A stretch of DNA of 64,000 bases from positions 1 through 64,000 of the forward strand of contig CACBAM010000001.1 in NCBI GenBank assembly GCA_902537215.1. Reading direction: 5' to 3'. The notes beneath the pieces are model-generated. The model saw nothing but the letters and a program-made list of their open reading frames with translations. It was not told the DNA's origin and did not search any database. This DNA comes from an uncultured Alphaproteobacteria bacterium (GTDB lineage Bacteria > Pseudomonadota > Alphaproteobacteria > Rhodobacterales > Rhodobacteraceae). The position numbers and the translations under genes are program-made. Each line of letters opens with the position of its first letter. Position 1 is the first letter of the stretch. Shown here in pieces: positions 33,506 to 44,631 of the stretch.

Positions 33506-34216
33506 ATGGAAGAATCTTTGTTGCAGAGTCAGTCGCTAGACTTTTCCTTTATAGCTCTTTTCTTTAAGGCCACATTTACTGTAAAAGTGGTAATGTTGGT
33601 CTTGATTTTTTCCTCTTTTTGGTCTTGGGCAATTATTATTCAGAAAATTACAGATTACAGAAAATCAAAAAGAGAAAAGAAAGTTTTTTTAGATGAGTTC
33701 TGGTCTGGAGGTTCTTTAGAAGAATTGTATAACGAAAAAAGAGACGACCCCAAAGGTGCTTGTGAACAAATATTTTGTGCTGCAATGGATGAATGGCAAA
33801 GATCCTCAGATGGTGATGGAAAACTAATAGACGGAGTGCAGTCCAGGTTAGAGAGAGCAATGTATGTGGTTTTAGATCGTTGGAACGAGAAACTAAGCTC
33901 TGGATTATATTTTCTTGCTACAGTTGGATCAGTTGCACCCTTTGTGGGCTTATTTGGTACTGTTTGGGGTATCAAAAATGCCTTTCAAGAAATTGCAATT
34001 CAAGAAAGTAGTAATTTAGCGGTGGTAGCTCCTGGTATTGCTGAAGCCCTCTTGGCTACTGCTTTAGGGCTACTAGCGGCAATCCCCGCAGTTGTTTTCT
34101 ATAATAAGCTCTCAGGTGACTCTCAAAAAATTATAAATGGGGTAGAAGAATTTTCCGAAGAATTCTCTGTTATAATTTCAAGGCACATCGACATGAATAG
34201 AAATCACAAAGAGTAA
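33506..34216 (+). CDS. tolQ: Tol-Pal system protein TolQ
   Basis: 236-residue inner-membrane protein of the MotA/TolQ/ExbB family, with membrane segments about 20-45, 134-156 and 168-192. The first periplasmic/cytoplasmic region has VVMLVLIFSSFWSWAIIIQK, and LATVGSVAPFVGLFGTVWGIKNAFQEI with IAEALLATALGLLAAIPAVVFYN forms the pore helices. With TolR it turns the proton gradient into motion of TolA during outer-membrane constriction at division. Two bases before tolR. Confidence 0.97.
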   Translation: MEESLLQSQSLDFSFIALFFKATFTVKVVMLVLIFSSFWSWAIIIQKITDYRKSKREKKVFLDEFWSGGSLEELYNEKRDDPKGACEQIFCAAMDEWQRSSDGDGKLIDGVQSRLERAMYVVLDRWNEKLSSGLYFLATVGSVAPFVGLFGTVWGIKNAFQEIAIQESSNLAVVAPGIAEALLATALGLLAAIPAVVFYNKLSGDSQKIINGVEEFSEEFSVIISRHIDMNRNHKE

Positions 34217-34218
34217 GT

Positions 34219-34665
34219 ATGCAAATCGGATCAAAGTCAGCAAGCCGTTCAAAAAAAAGGCAAAAATCTTCTAGCAGAGATTTTGTCCCAATGTCAGAAA
34301 TTAATGTGACACCTTTTGTTGATATAATGTTGGTACTTTTGATTATATTCATGGTAGCAGCGCCTTTGTTGAGCGTAGGCATAGAGGTCGATTTACCTAA
34401 TACTCAAGCAAAACCGCTAGAAACTGAGCAAGAAAGACCTCTTACTCTAACGCTGGATGGTGAAAGCAATTTTTTTATAAATGAAGTAAAAATAGAAAGA
34501 AGTGAGCTCCGTTCTAAGCTTTTGGCGATTAAAAAAGAGAGGGAGTCGGATGAGATTTATTTGAGAGCTAGTAAAGATATCGCGTATCAGAATGTTGCAG
34601 CCATTCTGGCTCTCGTTAGCAATATTGGGTATTCCCAGATATCATTAGTTACAGATGTAGAATAA
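34219..34665 (+). CDS. tolR: Tol-Pal system protein TolR
   Basis: 148 residues, ExbD/TolR family: a basic cytoplasmic head (SKSASRSKKRQKSSSRD), MSEINVTPFVDIMLVLLIIF with the proton-path aspartate in the single membrane helix, and a periplasmic domain that ends SNIGYSQISLVTDVE. Partner of TolQ encoded immediately upstream. Confidence 0.97.
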   Translation: MQIGSKSASRSKKRQKSSSRDFVPMSEINVTPFVDIMLVLLIIFMVAAPLLSVGIEVDLPNTQAKPLETEQERPLTLTLDGESNFFINEVKIERSELRSKLLAIKKERESDEIYLRASKDIAYQNVAAILALVSNIGYSQISLVTDVE

Positions 34666-34681
34666 CGCAAACGGAAAAAAT

Positions 34682-35680
34682 ATGAGACAAGGTCTTTATA
34701 CTTCTGGATTTTTTCATATATTTGGTGGTCTTTTATTGATTGCAAATTTCCAATTATTACAAGAAAGCCCAAATGAAGTGTTAAATAAAGTAAGTGTGAA
34801 ATTATTATCTGAGCAAGAGCTTGATGAGCTATCTGCGTTGGAAACAACAAGTGCTCTCGAAGTCCAAAACTTTCAGCCAAGAACTCTTACTGACTCAAAA
34901 AATAATCCAAAAAAAATATCTATCCCTCCCAAGGAAAATGTTGGCAATGAAATAGAAGGTGTAACAGAGCCGAATATTATTGAAATTAAAAAGCGTAAGA
35001 CAAGTGATGAAATCATCACTAATCGTGCTCAAAGAGGTGAGAATGATGTTGAAGAGCTGGTTAAAGAAAGAGTAAGCAGGTCTATTCAAAAAAAAGACTC
35101 TTCGGAAAAAAAAATTAAAGATCAAGCAAAACAAAAGAATACTAGTTCACATATTTCGTCAGAAGGTAAAAATGTTGAGATTATTTCCGGTGCCTTAAAT
35201 ATTGCAAAATTACCACCATCAAGACCGACATTTGTTAAGACAGGTGATCAGGATAATACTAATGAACCTAAATTACAAAAAAATAATGATGAGTTGTATA
35301 ATAACTTAATAGAAAAAGTGGTAAATAATAGGAAAAACGAAAAAGTTTTAGAAACTTCAATTCAGAGATTGACTAAGGCCAGGATTCTTCAGAAGTTAAA
35401 CGAGAATTGGAATGTTGTTTCAATAAATAGACTACCAAATTATGAAAAGTATGTAATTATTTTGGAGTTAAAGATTGATAAGAATGGAAATATAAGCGGT
35501 CCAATAAAGTTGGTTTATCCACAAAAAGCCTCTGGAAACTTTCTAATAGCAAAAAGATCTGCTATCAAAGCAGTTTTAGAGTCGTCTCCTTTTCCAGTTC
35601 CGAGGGAAAGCTTTCCTAGAGGTTTGGTCTTAAGAGTAGTATTTGATCCTGAAACAAATGTGGGTGTAAATAATGGTTAG
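34682..35680 (+). CDS. tolA: TolA-like energy-transducing periplasmic protein
   Basis: 332 residues: N-terminal membrane anchor ([20 protein letters not shown]), a long charged low-complexity middle (about 45-215, many Lys/Glu/Asn), and a C-terminal TonB/TolA-like domain ([11 protein letters not shown]...[24 protein letters not shown]...[11 protein letters not shown]). The position between tolR and tolB supports the call, as the sequence itself is poorly conserved. It spans the periplasm and contacts Pal/TolB. Overlaps tolB by eight bases. Confidence 0.9.
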   Translation: MRQGLYTSGFFHIFGGLLLIANFQLLQESPNEVLNKVSVKLLSEQELDELSALETTSALEVQNFQPRTLTDSKNNPKKISIPPKENVGNEIEGVTEPNIIEIKKRKTSDEIITNRAQRGENDVEELVKERVSRSIQKKDSSEKKIKDQAKQKNTSSHISSEGKNVEIISGALNIAKLPPSRPTFVKTGDQDNTNEPKLQKNNDELYNNLIEKVVNNRKNEKVLETSIQRLTKARILQKLNENWNVVSINRLPNYEKYVIILELKIDKNGNISGPIKLVYPQKASGNFLIAKRSAIKAVLESSPFPVPRESFPRGLVLRVVFDPETNVGVNNG

Positions 35681-37022
35681 ACATAGTGTTTTAAAACTCC
35701 TAATAATTTTTTCTTTTACAAGCATTTTATTTATAAACTTTAGCTTTGTAGCCGCTCAGAAAAATGACGCTCCTCAGCTTGACATGACAGTAAATAGGGG
35801 CGTAATAAAACCTATATCGCTGGCCGTTCCAAGCTTTATTAAAGAAAGCGGTGCGAACTCCATTATAAGCAGAGAACTAGCAAAAGTAATCTCAAATAAT
35901 CTTGACAGCACCGGATTATTTAAATCTATCCCACAGTCTGCTTACGTCAGTATGCCATTAAGTTTCAATACACCAGTGCAGTTTAGTGACTGGTCGATAA
36001 TTAATGCTGATGTTTTGGTTATGGGATCTGTTGGTTTGAAGCCTGATGGTCGCTTGGAGGTTAAGTTTAGATTGTGGGATGTATCTCAGCAAAAAGAAAT
36101 TGGAAAAGGAAAGCAGTATTTTACAAATTCGGAAAGTTGGAGAAGAATTTCACATAAAATCTCTGATACAATATATACCAGAGTTACAGGTGAAGGGGCA
36201 TACTTTGATAGCAGAGTTGTTTTTGTTTCTGAGACGGGGCCTAAGGATAATAGAACAAAGAGGCTTGCCATCATGGATCAAGATGGAGCAAATTTCCGGT
36301 TATTAAAGCACCCACCTTCTCTAGTAATTGCACCACGCTTTTCACCGACTAGCAATAAAATTATTTTTACTGGATACGAAACAGGTAAGCCAAGGGTTTA
36401 TTTGATGGATCTTAGCTCGGAAGAGATAACCTCTCTCCCTGAATTAAAGGGAATGAGTTTTGCTCCCAGGTTCTCTGCGAATGGTAAACAAATAGTATTA
36501 TCAATGACTGAAAATGGTAATACCGATATTTTTATAAATACTTTGTCTACGGGAGTGAAAAGAAGACTAACAACAAACAACGCGATTGATACCGCGCCAA
36601 GCTTTTCACCAGACGGGAAGAGTATTGTGTTTGAAAGTGATCGAGGAGGAGGACAACAACTTTATATTATTTCTACACAAGGAGGAGATGCAAAAAGGAT
36701 AAGTTTTGGCAAAGGTAGATATGCTACTCCCGTTTGGTCACCAAGAGGTGACCTGATTGCATTTACAAAGATTAAAGAAGGCAAATTCCATATTGGAGTG
36801 ATGCGGGTTGATGGAACAAAGGAAAGGTTGCTGACTACGTCATTTCTCGATGAAGGCCCTGCTTGGGCTCCAAATGGCAGAGTTTTAATGTTTTTTAGGG
36901 AAACACCAGGTCGTGCCGGAGCACCGTCTATTTACTCGATTGACATATCTGGACGTAATCTTAGAAAAATAAAAACTTCTTCTTTCGCTTCGGACCCTAA
37001 TTGGTCTCCAATTTTAAATTAA
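35673..37022 (+). CDS. tolB: Tol-Pal system beta-propeller protein TolB
   Basis: 449 residues with a signal peptide (about 1-28, ending SFVAAQ). An N-terminal alpha/beta domain (about 45-170) precedes the WD40-like PD40 repeats, visible as [67 protein letters not shown] and [16 protein letters not shown] periplasmic partner of Pal. Confidence 0.97.
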   Translation: MVRHSVLKLLIIFSFTSILFINFSFVAAQKNDAPQLDMTVNRGVIKPISLAVPSFIKESGANSIISRELAKVISNNLDSTGLFKSIPQSAYVSMPLSFNTPVQFSDWSIINADVLVMGSVGLKPDGRLEVKFRLWDVSQQKEIGKGKQYFTNSESWRRISHKISDTIYTRVTGEGAYFDSRVVFVSETGPKDNRTKRLAIMDQDGANFRLLKHPPSLVIAPRFSPTSNKIIFTGYETGKPRVYLMDLSSEEITSLPELKGMSFAPRFSANGKQIVLSMTENGNTDIFINTLSTGVKRRLTTNNAIDTAPSFSPDGKSIVFESDRGGGQQLYIISTQGGDAKRISFGKGRYATPVWSPRGDLIAFTKIKEGKFHIGVMRVDGTKERLLTTSFLDEGPAWAPNGRVLMFFRETPGRAGAPSIYSIDISGRNLRKIKTSSFASDPNWSPILN

Positions 37023-37086
37023 TGTTATCCTTTAAGATTTGTGGTATAAAATACATAAAATTCGAACAGTAGACGAGGCAAAAATT

Positions 37087-37557
37087 ATGAAAAATATTGG
37101 ACTTGCTTTTTTCTTTATCCTACTGCTTGTGGGATGCGAAAATGATAAGAGTTTTAAAAACTCACTTGATAAAGCACAAATCTCTGAGAGTGATATAGAA
37201 TATTTCCAAAACTTAGTGGGAGACACCGTTCTATTTACAGTTGACCAAAGTGGATTACGGCCAGACGCCATTAGTATTTTAAATGCACAAGTGAAGTGGC
37301 TTAAGGAAAAGACGTTTTTACCCATCACTATAGAAGGACACGCTGATGAACAGGGAACAAGAGAATATAATTTAGCTCTCGGTGCACGAAGAGCTACTGC
37401 AGTTAGAGAATTCCTCTTAGCCAAAGGAATTGAGCAAGATCGGATAAGTATAGTTACCTATGGAAAAGAGAGACCTTTGCGTGTTTGTTCCAACGAGGAG
37501 TGTTGGTCCAAAAATCGTAGAGCAGTAACAGTAGTCGGTAAAAAAATTGTAGAGTAG
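37087..37557 (+). CDS. pal: Peptidoglycan-associated lipoprotein Pal
   Basis: 156 residues from the ATG at 37087, which follows GAGG and gives a proper lipoprotein signal (LLVGC lipobox, Cys about residue 17-18); an earlier frame opening at 37039 is not needed. The OmpA-like domain carries ITIEGHADEQGTREYNLALGARRA and ISIVTYGKERPL, the peptidoglycan-binding region. Outer-membrane anchor of the Tol-Pal machine. Confidence 0.97.
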   Translation: MKNIGLAFFFILLLVGCENDKSFKNSLDKAQISESDIEYFQNLVGDTVLFTVDQSGLRPDAISILNAQVKWLKEKTFLPITIEGHADEQGTREYNLALGARRATAVREFLLAKGIEQDRISIVTYGKERPLRVCSNEECWSKNRRAVTVVGKKIVE

Positions 37558-37585
37558 TGATTTAAACAGAGATTACAAAGTTATT

Positions 37586-38383
37586 ATGCTTTTAAGATCA
37601 TTAATTATTATTTTAACACCGTTTTTATTATACGTAAGCAAATCATTAGCAACTGAAGCTCCTGAATTGGAAGCCCTTCAAAAAAGATTACTATTACTTG
37701 AAAAGGAAATACTCGACTTAAAGATGAAAAACGTTGTTGAAGATAAGTTTGAATGGCAATTTTTAAAGATGACTGAAATAGAGAACGACATCAAAAAGCT
37801 ACACAACAGATTTGAAATCCTAGAAAATAACTATTACAAGGAGCTAAAAAATTTGAAAGCATCAATACTAAACTCGGATACAAGCAATCTTGAAAAAAGT
37901 GAAGGGTCAAACGAAGATATTCAAACAGAGAAAGTAATCCAACCGTTAATAGACAGCTCTGCGTCTTTAGAGAACCTCGAAGTTTTTAGCAGAGAGGAAG
38001 AACTGTATATTAGCGCATTAGAACTCTTTGAAAGCGGTCAAACGAATATGGCTGAGCAACGTTTTTCAGAATTTATAGATAGTTTCCCAACTAGTGGAAA
38101 ACTTTCGGCTGCTTTATTCTGGAGAGCAGAAACTAGAGTAAAAGATGAAAACTGGATTGGTGCTGCCAATGATTATTTAGAGAGTTTTACAATCAATCCG
38201 GATGGAGAGACTGCTGCTAAAACATTATTTGGCTTGGGGGTCAGTCTGGGAGCCATTGGAGAGAAGGAACAAGCATGTTTAACCCTTGATGAAGTTGGAT
38301 CAAGATTTGAAAATATTGAAAGAACTCTTTTGGTTGAAATTGTAAAAGCAAAAAATCTCTTAAACTGTGATCAATCAAGATAG
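37586..38383 (+). CDS. cpoB: Cell division coordinator CpoB (YbgF) homologue
   Basis: 265 residues: signal peptide (hydrophobic about 5-18, cleavage near SLA-TEA), a coiled-coil segment (LEALQKRLLLLEKEILDLK and ENDIKKLHNRFEILENNYYKELKNLKA, both read in part), a linker, and C-terminal TPR repeats beginning EEELYISALELFESGQTNMAEQRF. Periplasmic protein that couples peptidoglycan synthesis with Tol function in E. coli; position right after pal supports the call. Overlaps tilS. Confidence 0.9.
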   Translation: MLLRSLIIILTPFLLYVSKSLATEAPELEALQKRLLLLEKEILDLKMKNVVEDKFEWQFLKMTEIENDIKKLHNRFEILENNYYKELKNLKASILNSDTSNLEKSEGSNEDIQTEKVIQPLIDSSASLENLEVFSREEELYISALELFESGQTNMAEQRFSEFIDSFPTSGKLSAALFWRAETRVKDENWIGAANDYLESFTINPDGETAAKTLFGLGVSLGAIGEKEQACLTLDEVGSRFENIERTLLVEIVKAKNLLNCDQSR

Positions 38384-39641
38384 CAGAAAAATGATTGAGC
38401 AGGTTGTTAGGAACTTAGCTAGTCTGAAACTAAGCTCTTGTGGAATAGCAGTTTCAGGAGGTAGTGACTCATTAGCTCTTTTTCATATTATAACAGATTG
38501 GGAAGCTGAAAATAAGCCTGAGATATTGGTAGCATCGGTTGATCACGGGTTGAGATCAGAGAGTAAAGCAGAGGTGGAGTTTGTAAAGAAAATATGTGAA
38601 ATAAAAAGAGTTAAACATTTTTCTTTAAAACCAACTATGAACATATCAGAGGCAAGAGGAAATTTGCAAGACAATGCTCGATCAGCTAGATATCAATTAT
38701 TAAGAAATTGGGCTATTTCAAATGATTTAGAATGTATTCTCGTTGGTCATACATTGGACGATCAAGAAGAGAACCTTCTTATCAGATTCTTACGAGGATC
38801 TGGTGTAGATGGATTAGCTAGTATGGAAAGTATAGTCGTCAGAAATGAGATTTTATGGATAAGGCCATTATTAAAATATAGAAAAGAAGAGTTACGAAAT
38901 TACTTGAGAAATAACAATTATAATTGGATAGACGATCCCTCAAACGATGATGATAAATATCAGCGAGTAAAAATGAGAAAGCTTCTAAGGCAACTAAAAT
39001 CTGATAGTCTCATAGCACCAAATTTTGCAAAAACAGCTGATCACATGTTAAGGGCCTCAAAGCTATCTAAAGAAATAGCAAAACAAAATTCTAAAACACT
39101 TTTATCATTTAATGATATCGGTCAAATTACTTTCGAAGTTGAAAAATATTCTCATCTCTTTGGGGATACACAATTTAGAATACTTTCGGGTATAATCTCC
39201 TGGTTTTCTGGAAAATTCTACAAACCCCGTTTCTCACAGCTTGAGAATATACATAGCAAAATACTTAACGGTAAACTGACCGGCGCCACTTTAGGTGGAA
39301 CAGTTTTTAAGAAAGAAAATGGTACAATAATTATCACACGAGAGTTAGCGTCCGTTGAAGAAAATCATTTAGTAAAAGACAAAAAATTTATTTGGGATAA
39401 CAGATGGCTGATCACGTTAAAACAAAAAACACAAGGAAAATTATATGTTAAGCCTTATGGGTTATTATATCTTGATGACCATGGATTTTCTATCACTAGT
39501 GAATTTGACAAAAGTGCATTGGCAACAATCCCGACAATAACAACAAACAAAGGTGTTAAATTTGTGCCTCTTTCTAATTTGGAGTATGATGTTGATATAA
39601 AATTACTAAACCAGGATGATGAGTTTTACAAATTCTTTTAA
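38367..39641 (+). CDS. tilS: tRNA(Ile)-lysidine synthase
   Basis: 424 residues if begun at GTG 38367 inside the end of cpoB; ATG 38391 is an alternative. The PP-loop is IAVSGGSDSLALFH; HGLRSES, DNARSARYQLLRNWA and VGHTLDDQEENLLIRFLRGSGVDGLA follow as in TilS, and WIDDPSNDD is conserved. It makes lysidine at C34 of tRNA-Ile (CAU). Its C-terminal substrate-binding domain is weakly conserved. Same run as the tol genes. Confidence 0.94.
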   Translation: MINQDSRKMIEQVVRNLASLKLSSCGIAVSGGSDSLALFHIITDWEAENKPEILVASVDHGLRSESKAEVEFVKKICEIKRVKHFSLKPTMNISEARGNLQDNARSARYQLLRNWAISNDLECILVGHTLDDQEENLLIRFLRGSGVDGLASMESIVVRNEILWIRPLLKYRKEELRNYLRNNNYNWIDDPSNDDDKYQRVKMRKLLRQLKSDSLIAPNFAKTADHMLRASKLSKEIAKQNSKTLLSFNDIGQITFEVEKYSHLFGDTQFRILSGIISWFSGKFYKPRFSQLENIHSKILNGKLTGATLGGTVFKKENGTIIITRELASVEENHLVKDKKFIWDNRWLITLKQKTQGKLYVKPYGLLYLDDHGFSITSEFDKSALATIPTITTNKGVKFVPLSNLEYDVDIKLLNQDDEFYKFF

Positions 39642-39711
39642 AAACAGTTGAATTTGCTTTTTTTTAGCATACTTATACAGCACATACGAATGAAAGGTTG
39701 GTATTAAACAC

Positions 39712-41631
39712 ATGAATAACTTTCGAAACATAGCCTTCTGGCTGATTTTATTTTTTCTTCTAGTCGCTTTATTCAACGTTTTTAGCGGCAACACAATCAA
39801 CAATAAAAGAGAATTATCCTTTTCTCAGTTTTTGGATCATGTTGGATCAGGAAAAGTGTCCGAAGTTGTTCTTGATGGAGAAACCATACATGTCAGAGAA
39901 GCAGATGGAACAAGATATGAAGTTGTGCAACCACTTGGTACAAACCTAATAGAAGTTTTAAGTAGATCGGATGTTGAAGTTCGTGCAGTGAAGCAGGAAA
40001 AGTCAGGATTTATGAGCGCGATAAGTGTTTGGTTGCCCTTTATTCTACTTATAGGGGTGTGGCTCTACTTAATGAATCGAATGCAGGGAGGTGGTCGTGG
40101 AGGTGCGATGAGCTTTGGGAAGTCCAAGGCTAAACTTCTTACTGAAAAACACGGCAAGGTAACATTCAACGATGTTGCGGGTATCGACGAAGCAAAAGAT
40201 GAGCTGGAAGAGATAGTAGAGTTTTTAAAAGACCCACAAAAATTTGGAAGGCTCGGTGGGAAAATACCGAAAGGAGCGCTGTTAGTAGGCCCTCCTGGAA
40301 CAGGTAAAACACTATTAGCTAGAGCCATAGCGGGAGAGGCTGGTGTGCCCTTTTTCACTATATCTGGTTCAGATTTTGTTGAGATGTTTGTCGGAGTAGG
40401 GGCAAGCAGAGTTAGGGATATGTTTGACCAAGCAAAGAAAAATGCACCCTGCATAGTATTTATAGACGAAATCGATGCTGTAGGCCGTCATAGAGGTGCT
40501 GGATATGGTGGTGGAAACGATGAGAGAGAGCAGACACTTAATCAGCTCCTTGTTGAAATGGATGGCTTTGAGTCGAACGAAGGAGTTATATTGATTGCTG
40601 CTACTAATAGGCCTGATGTTTTAGATCCAGCGCTTTTGAGGCCTGGGCGATTTGACAGGCAGGTTCAGGTACCAAATCCTGATATACAAGGCCGAACAAA
40701 AATACTGAATGTGCACGCAAAAAAGACCGTTTTAGGACCAGATATAGATTTACGAATTATAGCTAGAGGGACACCTGGTTTTTCTGGTGCTGATCTTGCC
40801 AATCTCGTCAATGAAGCAGCGTTAATGGCAGCAAGAGCAGGTAAACGATTTGTAGCGATGACAGATTTTGAAAATGCAAAGGATAAAGTCATGATGGGCG
40901 CTGAGAGAAGATCCATGGTCATGACGGACGAAGAAAAGAAGTTGACCGCTTATCATGAGGCGGGACATGCGATCGTTGGATTAAACGTTCCTCAGCATGA
41001 TCCAATACACAAAGCTACTATTATACCTCGAGGAAGAGCTTTGGGTTTAGTGTTGAGCTTACCCGAACGGGATCAGTTATCAGTTACTAGAACGAAATAT
41101 AAATCTAAAATAGCCATGGCTATGGGAGGTAAGGTTGCAGAAGAAATGGTTTTTGGACCTGAGAACGTAACATCTGGGGCGAGTTCTGATATCCAACAAA
41201 TAACTAAGATAGCTAGAGCAATGGTGATGCAATTTGGGATGTCTGATAACTTAGGAAATATCGACTATGCCAATGAACAGCAGACTTATTTAGGACCAAC
41301 AAGCCCTGGCAGTCATCTAGGTCCGGAAACACAGGAAAAGATCGATATTGAAGTGAGAAGGCTTGTCGATGAAGGTTACACAACAGCGAAAAATATTTTA
41401 AAGAAAGAAAAAAAGAAGTTAGATTTGTTAGCTAATGGACTGCTAGAGTATGAAACTCTCACAGGAAGTGAAATAACTCAGGTGCTGTCCGGGAAACCCC
41501 TCAACAGAGATTTGGATGATTTTGATGAACCTGACAATAAACATGATAAGAGTAGTGTTACTTCAATACCAAAAACTGGCACAACTGGTAGAAAGAAAGG
41601 TGGAGGCTTGAAGTCACAGCCACAGTCTTAG
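39712..41631 (+). CDS. ftsH: ATP-dependent zinc metalloprotease FtsH
   Basis: 639 residues: two membrane helices (about 5-22 and 104-121) flank a periplasmic domain; AAA+ module with GPPGTGKT (about 197-204), [11 protein letters not shown] and the second region of homology [21 protein letters not shown]; zinc site HEAGH (about 424-428) and the downstream Asp ligand in TSGASSDIQ. Degrades membrane and regulatory proteins. Directly after tilS, as in many Alphaproteobacteria; its end overlaps rimO by four bases. Confidence 0.98.
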   Translation: MNNFRNIAFWLILFFLLVALFNVFSGNTINNKRELSFSQFLDHVGSGKVSEVVLDGETIHVREADGTRYEVVQPLGTNLIEVLSRSDVEVRAVKQEKSGFMSAISVWLPFILLIGVWLYLMNRMQGGGRGGAMSFGKSKAKLLTEKHGKVTFNDVAGIDEAKDELEEIVEFLKDPQKFGRLGGKIPKGALLVGPPGTGKTLLARAIAGEAGVPFFTISGSDFVEMFVGVGASRVRDMFDQAKKNAPCIVFIDEIDAVGRHRGAGYGGGNDEREQTLNQLLVEMDGFESNEGVILIAATNRPDVLDPALLRPGRFDRQVQVPNPDIQGRTKILNVHAKKTVLGPDIDLRIIARGTPGFSGADLANLVNEAALMAARAGKRFVAMTDFENAKDKVMMGAERRSMVMTDEEKKLTAYHEAGHAIVGLNVPQHDPIHKATIIPRGRALGLVLSLPERDQLSVTRTKYKSKIAMAMGGKVAEEMVFGPENVTSGASSDIQQITKIARAMVMQFGMSDNLGNIDYANEQQTYLGPTSPGSHLGPETQEKIDIEVRRLVDEGYTTAKNILKKEKKKLDLLANGLLEYETLTGSEITQVLSGKPLNRDLDDFDEPDNKHDKSSVTSIPKTGTTGRKKGGGLKSQPQS

Positions 41632-42953
41632 GATAAAAGAAGCTCTCCTTCTAAGTCATATTCGGACGAGTCGTTTATCTTCACGGTTACATGTTCGCCT
41701 ATGCGATGATGCATGTGTTTTCTTGGGACGAATACTACGCCGTCAATCTCTGGAGCGTCAAAAATTGATCTACATATAAGATGGTCTTTTTCCACTGTGT
41801 CTATAACACAGGTAAGTGTTTTGCCTATTTTTTCTTTAAGCTTCAACTCGGATAGTTGTTGTGCTTTAGACATAAAACGGTTGTATCGATCTTGTATTAT
41901 GTCCTCGTGAAGGTGGTCCTCCATTGCGTTTGATCTTGCACCAGATACGTCTTCATATTTAAAGCAGCCCACTCGATCAATTTTTGCTTCCTCTAACCAA
42001 TCAAGGAGAAAATTAAACTCACTTTCAGTTTCTCCAGGGAAGCCTACAATAAAAGTTGATCTGATACTAAGATCTGGATTAATTGAACGCCACTCAGAAA
42101 TTTGTTCAAGGTCATGCACGTTATTTGACGGCCGAGCCATTCTTTTCAATACATCAGGGTGTGCGTGTTGAAAAGGGACATCTAAATACGGTAACACCCT
42201 AGTCTGATCCATCAGAGGTATTAATTGCCTTACATGAGGATAAGGATAAATATAGTGAAGTCTAACCCATACTCCAAGATACGCTAACTCATTCACCAGA
42301 TTATAAATATTACTCTTAAGTTTTTTGCCATTCACTAGTGTCTCTTCAAACTTTAGATCTAGTCCGTAAGCGGAAGTATCTTGCGATATTATAAGTAATT
42401 CTTTAGTACCCCTTTCAACTAAACTTTTTGCTTCAGATAGTATCGAAGCCATTGACCTGGATTTTAAAGGCCCTCTCAAAGAGGGAATTATACAAAATGA
42501 GCATTTATGATTACATCCTTCAGAGATTTTCAAATAGCTATAATGTCTTGGTGTAAGTTTGACGTAGGACGATGATGGCTTTGCCTCAAATGGATTGCTT
42601 TTTATTGGAATGTTCTCCGTAATTGAGTCCAAGACTTCATTAAACTTTTGAGGACCAATGATGGTCATCACATTTGGATGAGAATCTCGTATAAATTCTG
42701 GGGTGGAGCCGAGACACCCAGTTACTATTACTTTTCCGTTTTCATTCAAGGCTTCACCAATAGCATTCAAACTTTCGGCTTTTGCTGAGTCAAGAAAGCC
42801 GCACGTATTTACCACCACTGCATCGGCGTTATCATAAGTTTGAGATATTCCATAACCCAATTTTTGGAGCTTGTTTATTAAAACTTCCGAATCGACTAGT
42901 GCTTTGGGACAACCTAGGCTAACTAAACCGATCTTGGGCGAAATTTTATCCAT
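41628..42953 (-). CDS. rimO: Ribosomal protein S12 methylthiotransferase RimO
   Basis: 441 residues. N-terminal UPF0004 domain with [17 protein letters not shown] and [13 protein letters not shown] supplies cysteines for the auxiliary cluster; the radical-SAM motif is [18 protein letters not shown] (C-x3-C-x2-C); the TRAM domain ends the chain. Adds a methylthio group to an aspartate of S12. [11 protein letters not shown] distinguishes it from MiaB. Eight bases downstream of the DmdA-like gene on the same strand. Confidence 0.96.
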   Translation of the reverse strand: MDKISPKIGLVSLGCPKALVDSEVLINKLQKLGYGISQTYDNADAVVVNTCGFLDSAKAESLNAIGEALNENGKVIVTGCLGSTPEFIRDSHPNVMTIIGPQKFNEVLDSITENIPIKSNPFEAKPSSSYVKLTPRHYSYLKISEGCNHKCSFCIIPSLRGPLKSRSMASILSEAKSLVERGTKELLIISQDTSAYGLDLKFEETLVNGKKLKSNIYNLVNELAYLGVWVRLHYIYPYPHVRQLIPLMDQTRVLPYLDVPFQHAHPDVLKRMARPSNNVHDLEQISEWRSINPDLSIRSTFIVGFPGETESEFNFLLDWLEEAKIDRVGCFKYEDVSGARSNAMEDHLHEDIIQDRYNRFMSKAQQLSELKLKEKIGKTLTCVIDTVEKDHLICRSIFDAPEIDGVVFVPRKHMHHRIGEHVTVKINDSSEYDLEGELLLS

Positions 42954-42960
42954 AATGTAT

Positions 42961-44088
42961 TTAAATAAACGGTTTCAGCTTGGGATTAAAGGGTCTTTCT
43001 TTAACAAAAGCATCTCTTAACTTATTATCTATGAGGACTTGCAACTTGGTACCCTCAATAGCATACTCAATGTCAACAATGCCAATAGCGACATTTGTAT
43101 TGAACTCTTTCGAAAAAATTCCAGAAGTAACCTCCCCTACCTTTTTATTATTAAATATAGGCCAGTGATCGTGACAAAAAGGTACCTTATCGCCTTTAAC
43201 ATCAAAGTATCTCAATACTCTCGAGGGGCCATTGCTTGCTATATTTTCAAGAGCTTCGGAACCGATACACGTTGAATTTGTATCAATCTCACAAAATCTG
43301 CCGAGACCGCATTCGAAGGGAGAGTTTTGGATTGTCATATCAGATCCATAAGATAAAAGTCCAGATTCAATTCTTTCGATCTGGTTAGGACATCCTGGTC
43401 TAACATTCAAATCCTTCCCATTTGTAAATAATTCCTCCCATAGTTCATTGGCATATTCCGTGCCTTCAACATAAATTTCAAAACCACCTTGCTTAGACCA
43501 ACCCGTTCTAGCAACATTGATTGTATGTTTTCCAAATTTTAGTTTTCTTAGGTCAAAATAACTGAAGTAGTCCATTTCATTTCCAAATATTCTTTTCATA
43601 AGTAGCCTAGATTTAGGCCCCTGAATTGCCAGAGGCGCAACTGAAGGTTCTGACACCGCAACATTTAATTTCAATGCAGCGGCAATCCCTGAAACCCATA
43701 AAAGAACATCACTATCAGCTATAGAAATCCAGTAACGGTCTTCATCTATTCTTAACAGTACAGGATCATTTATCATACCCCCATTTTGATTGACCATTGG
43801 AGCGTAAAGACATTTGTTTGGGTTCATATCCTTTACATTTCTTGGAGTTAAGAGTTCTAATAGCGTTGCAGCGTCTTTTCCTGAAATTTCAACTTGTCTT
43901 TGGACGGAAACATCCCACACCTGAACTTCACTCTTCAAATGTCGGCAGTCTTCCTCTGCATCTTTAAAGATGGTCGGTAAAATCATATGGTTATAAACTG
44001 TTACACCCTTAACCTGATCTTCGATTTTAGAAGAGAAGGGCGTGCGTCTTATTCTTTTTGTTGGAGTTAAAATTTTACCTTGCAACAC
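42961..44088 (-). CDS. dmdA: DmdA-like dimethylsulfoniopropionate demethylase / GcvT-family aminomethyltransferase
   Basis: 375 residues of the tetrahydrofolate-binding GcvT fold. Blocks shared with Pelagibacter DmdA as I recall it: TVYNHMILP, VQVWDVSVQRQVEISGKDA, DPVLLRIDEDRYWISIADSD, ARTGWSKQGGFEIYVEG and GCPNQIERIESGLLSYG. DmdA moves a methyl group from DMSP to THF, starting the demethylation route to methylmercaptopropionate. Other GcvT paralogues lack the SDVLL/YNHM features, but DmdA-like proteins with unproven activity exist, and no dmdB, dmdC or dmdD is next to it. Divergent from aroQ. Confidence 0.72.
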   Translation of the reverse strand: MLQGKILTPTKRIRRTPFSSKIEDQVKGVTVYNHMILPTIFKDAEEDCRHLKSEVQVWDVSVQRQVEISGKDAATLLELLTPRNVKDMNPNKCLYAPMVNQNGGMINDPVLLRIDEDRYWISIADSDVLLWVSGIAAALKLNVAVSEPSVAPLAIQGPKSRLLMKRIFGNEMDYFSYFDLRKLKFGKHTINVARTGWSKQGGFEIYVEGTEYANELWEELFTNGKDLNVRPGCPNQIERIESGLLSYGSDMTIQNSPFECGLGRFCEIDTNSTCIGSEALENIASNGPSRVLRYFDVKGDKVPFCHDHWPIFNNKKVGEVTSGIFSKEFNTNVAIGIVDIEYAIEGTKLQVLIDNKLRDAFVKERPFNPKLKPFI

Positions 44089-44181
44089 TTTTCTCCTATC
44101 GTAAACAAACTCGAACTCTGATATAAATCATTAAAAGAACTATGCAATGGTTTTTATTATTTTGGACGAAATTTTGTTAAC

Positions 44182-44622
44182 ATGACCAAACAAAAAAATA
44201 TTTTAATTTTAAATGGGCCCAACCTGAACCTACTTGGCACAAGACAACCTGAAATATATGGATCTCGAACTCTAAAAGATTTAGAGGAAATGTGTTTAAG
44301 TAAAGGCAAAGCTTGTTCAATGAATATAAAATTTGAACAAAGTAATTCTGAATCGGAATTAGTGACGTTTATTCAGGAGGCAATAAAGACTTCGGATGGG
44401 ATAATTATAAATGCTGCTGCATACTCACATACGTCAGTCGCAATCCTTGATGCCTTAAACTCTTTTACTGGGTATGTAATCGAAGTCCATATAACTGATA
44501 TTTCTAAGCGAGAAGAGTTCAGGAAATTTTCGTATGTATCTTTGAGGGCGGACTATGTAATTATGGGCAAGAGTCTAGAAGGATATATTGAAGCAATAGA
44601 AAAAATGCAACGAGAACATTAG
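44182..44622 (+). CDS. aroQ: 3-dehydroquinate dehydratase, type II
   Basis: 146 residues. LILNGPNLNLLGTRQPEIYG contains the catalytic Tyr26 and lid Arg21; INAAAYSHTSVAILDAL and the histidine of VIEVHITDISKREEFRK complete the active site. Third step of the shikimate pathway. In many Alphaproteobacteria accB and accC follow; here a nitrile hydratase set follows only nine bases later, an unusual partner. Confidence 0.96.
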   Translation: MTKQKNILILNGPNLNLLGTRQPEIYGSRTLKDLEEMCLSKGKACSMNIKFEQSNSESELVTFIQEAIKTSDGIIINAAAYSHTSVAILDALNSFTGYVIEVHITDISKREEFRKFSYVSLRADYVIMGKSLEGYIEAIEKMQREH

Positions 44623-44631
44623 TCTCAAAAT

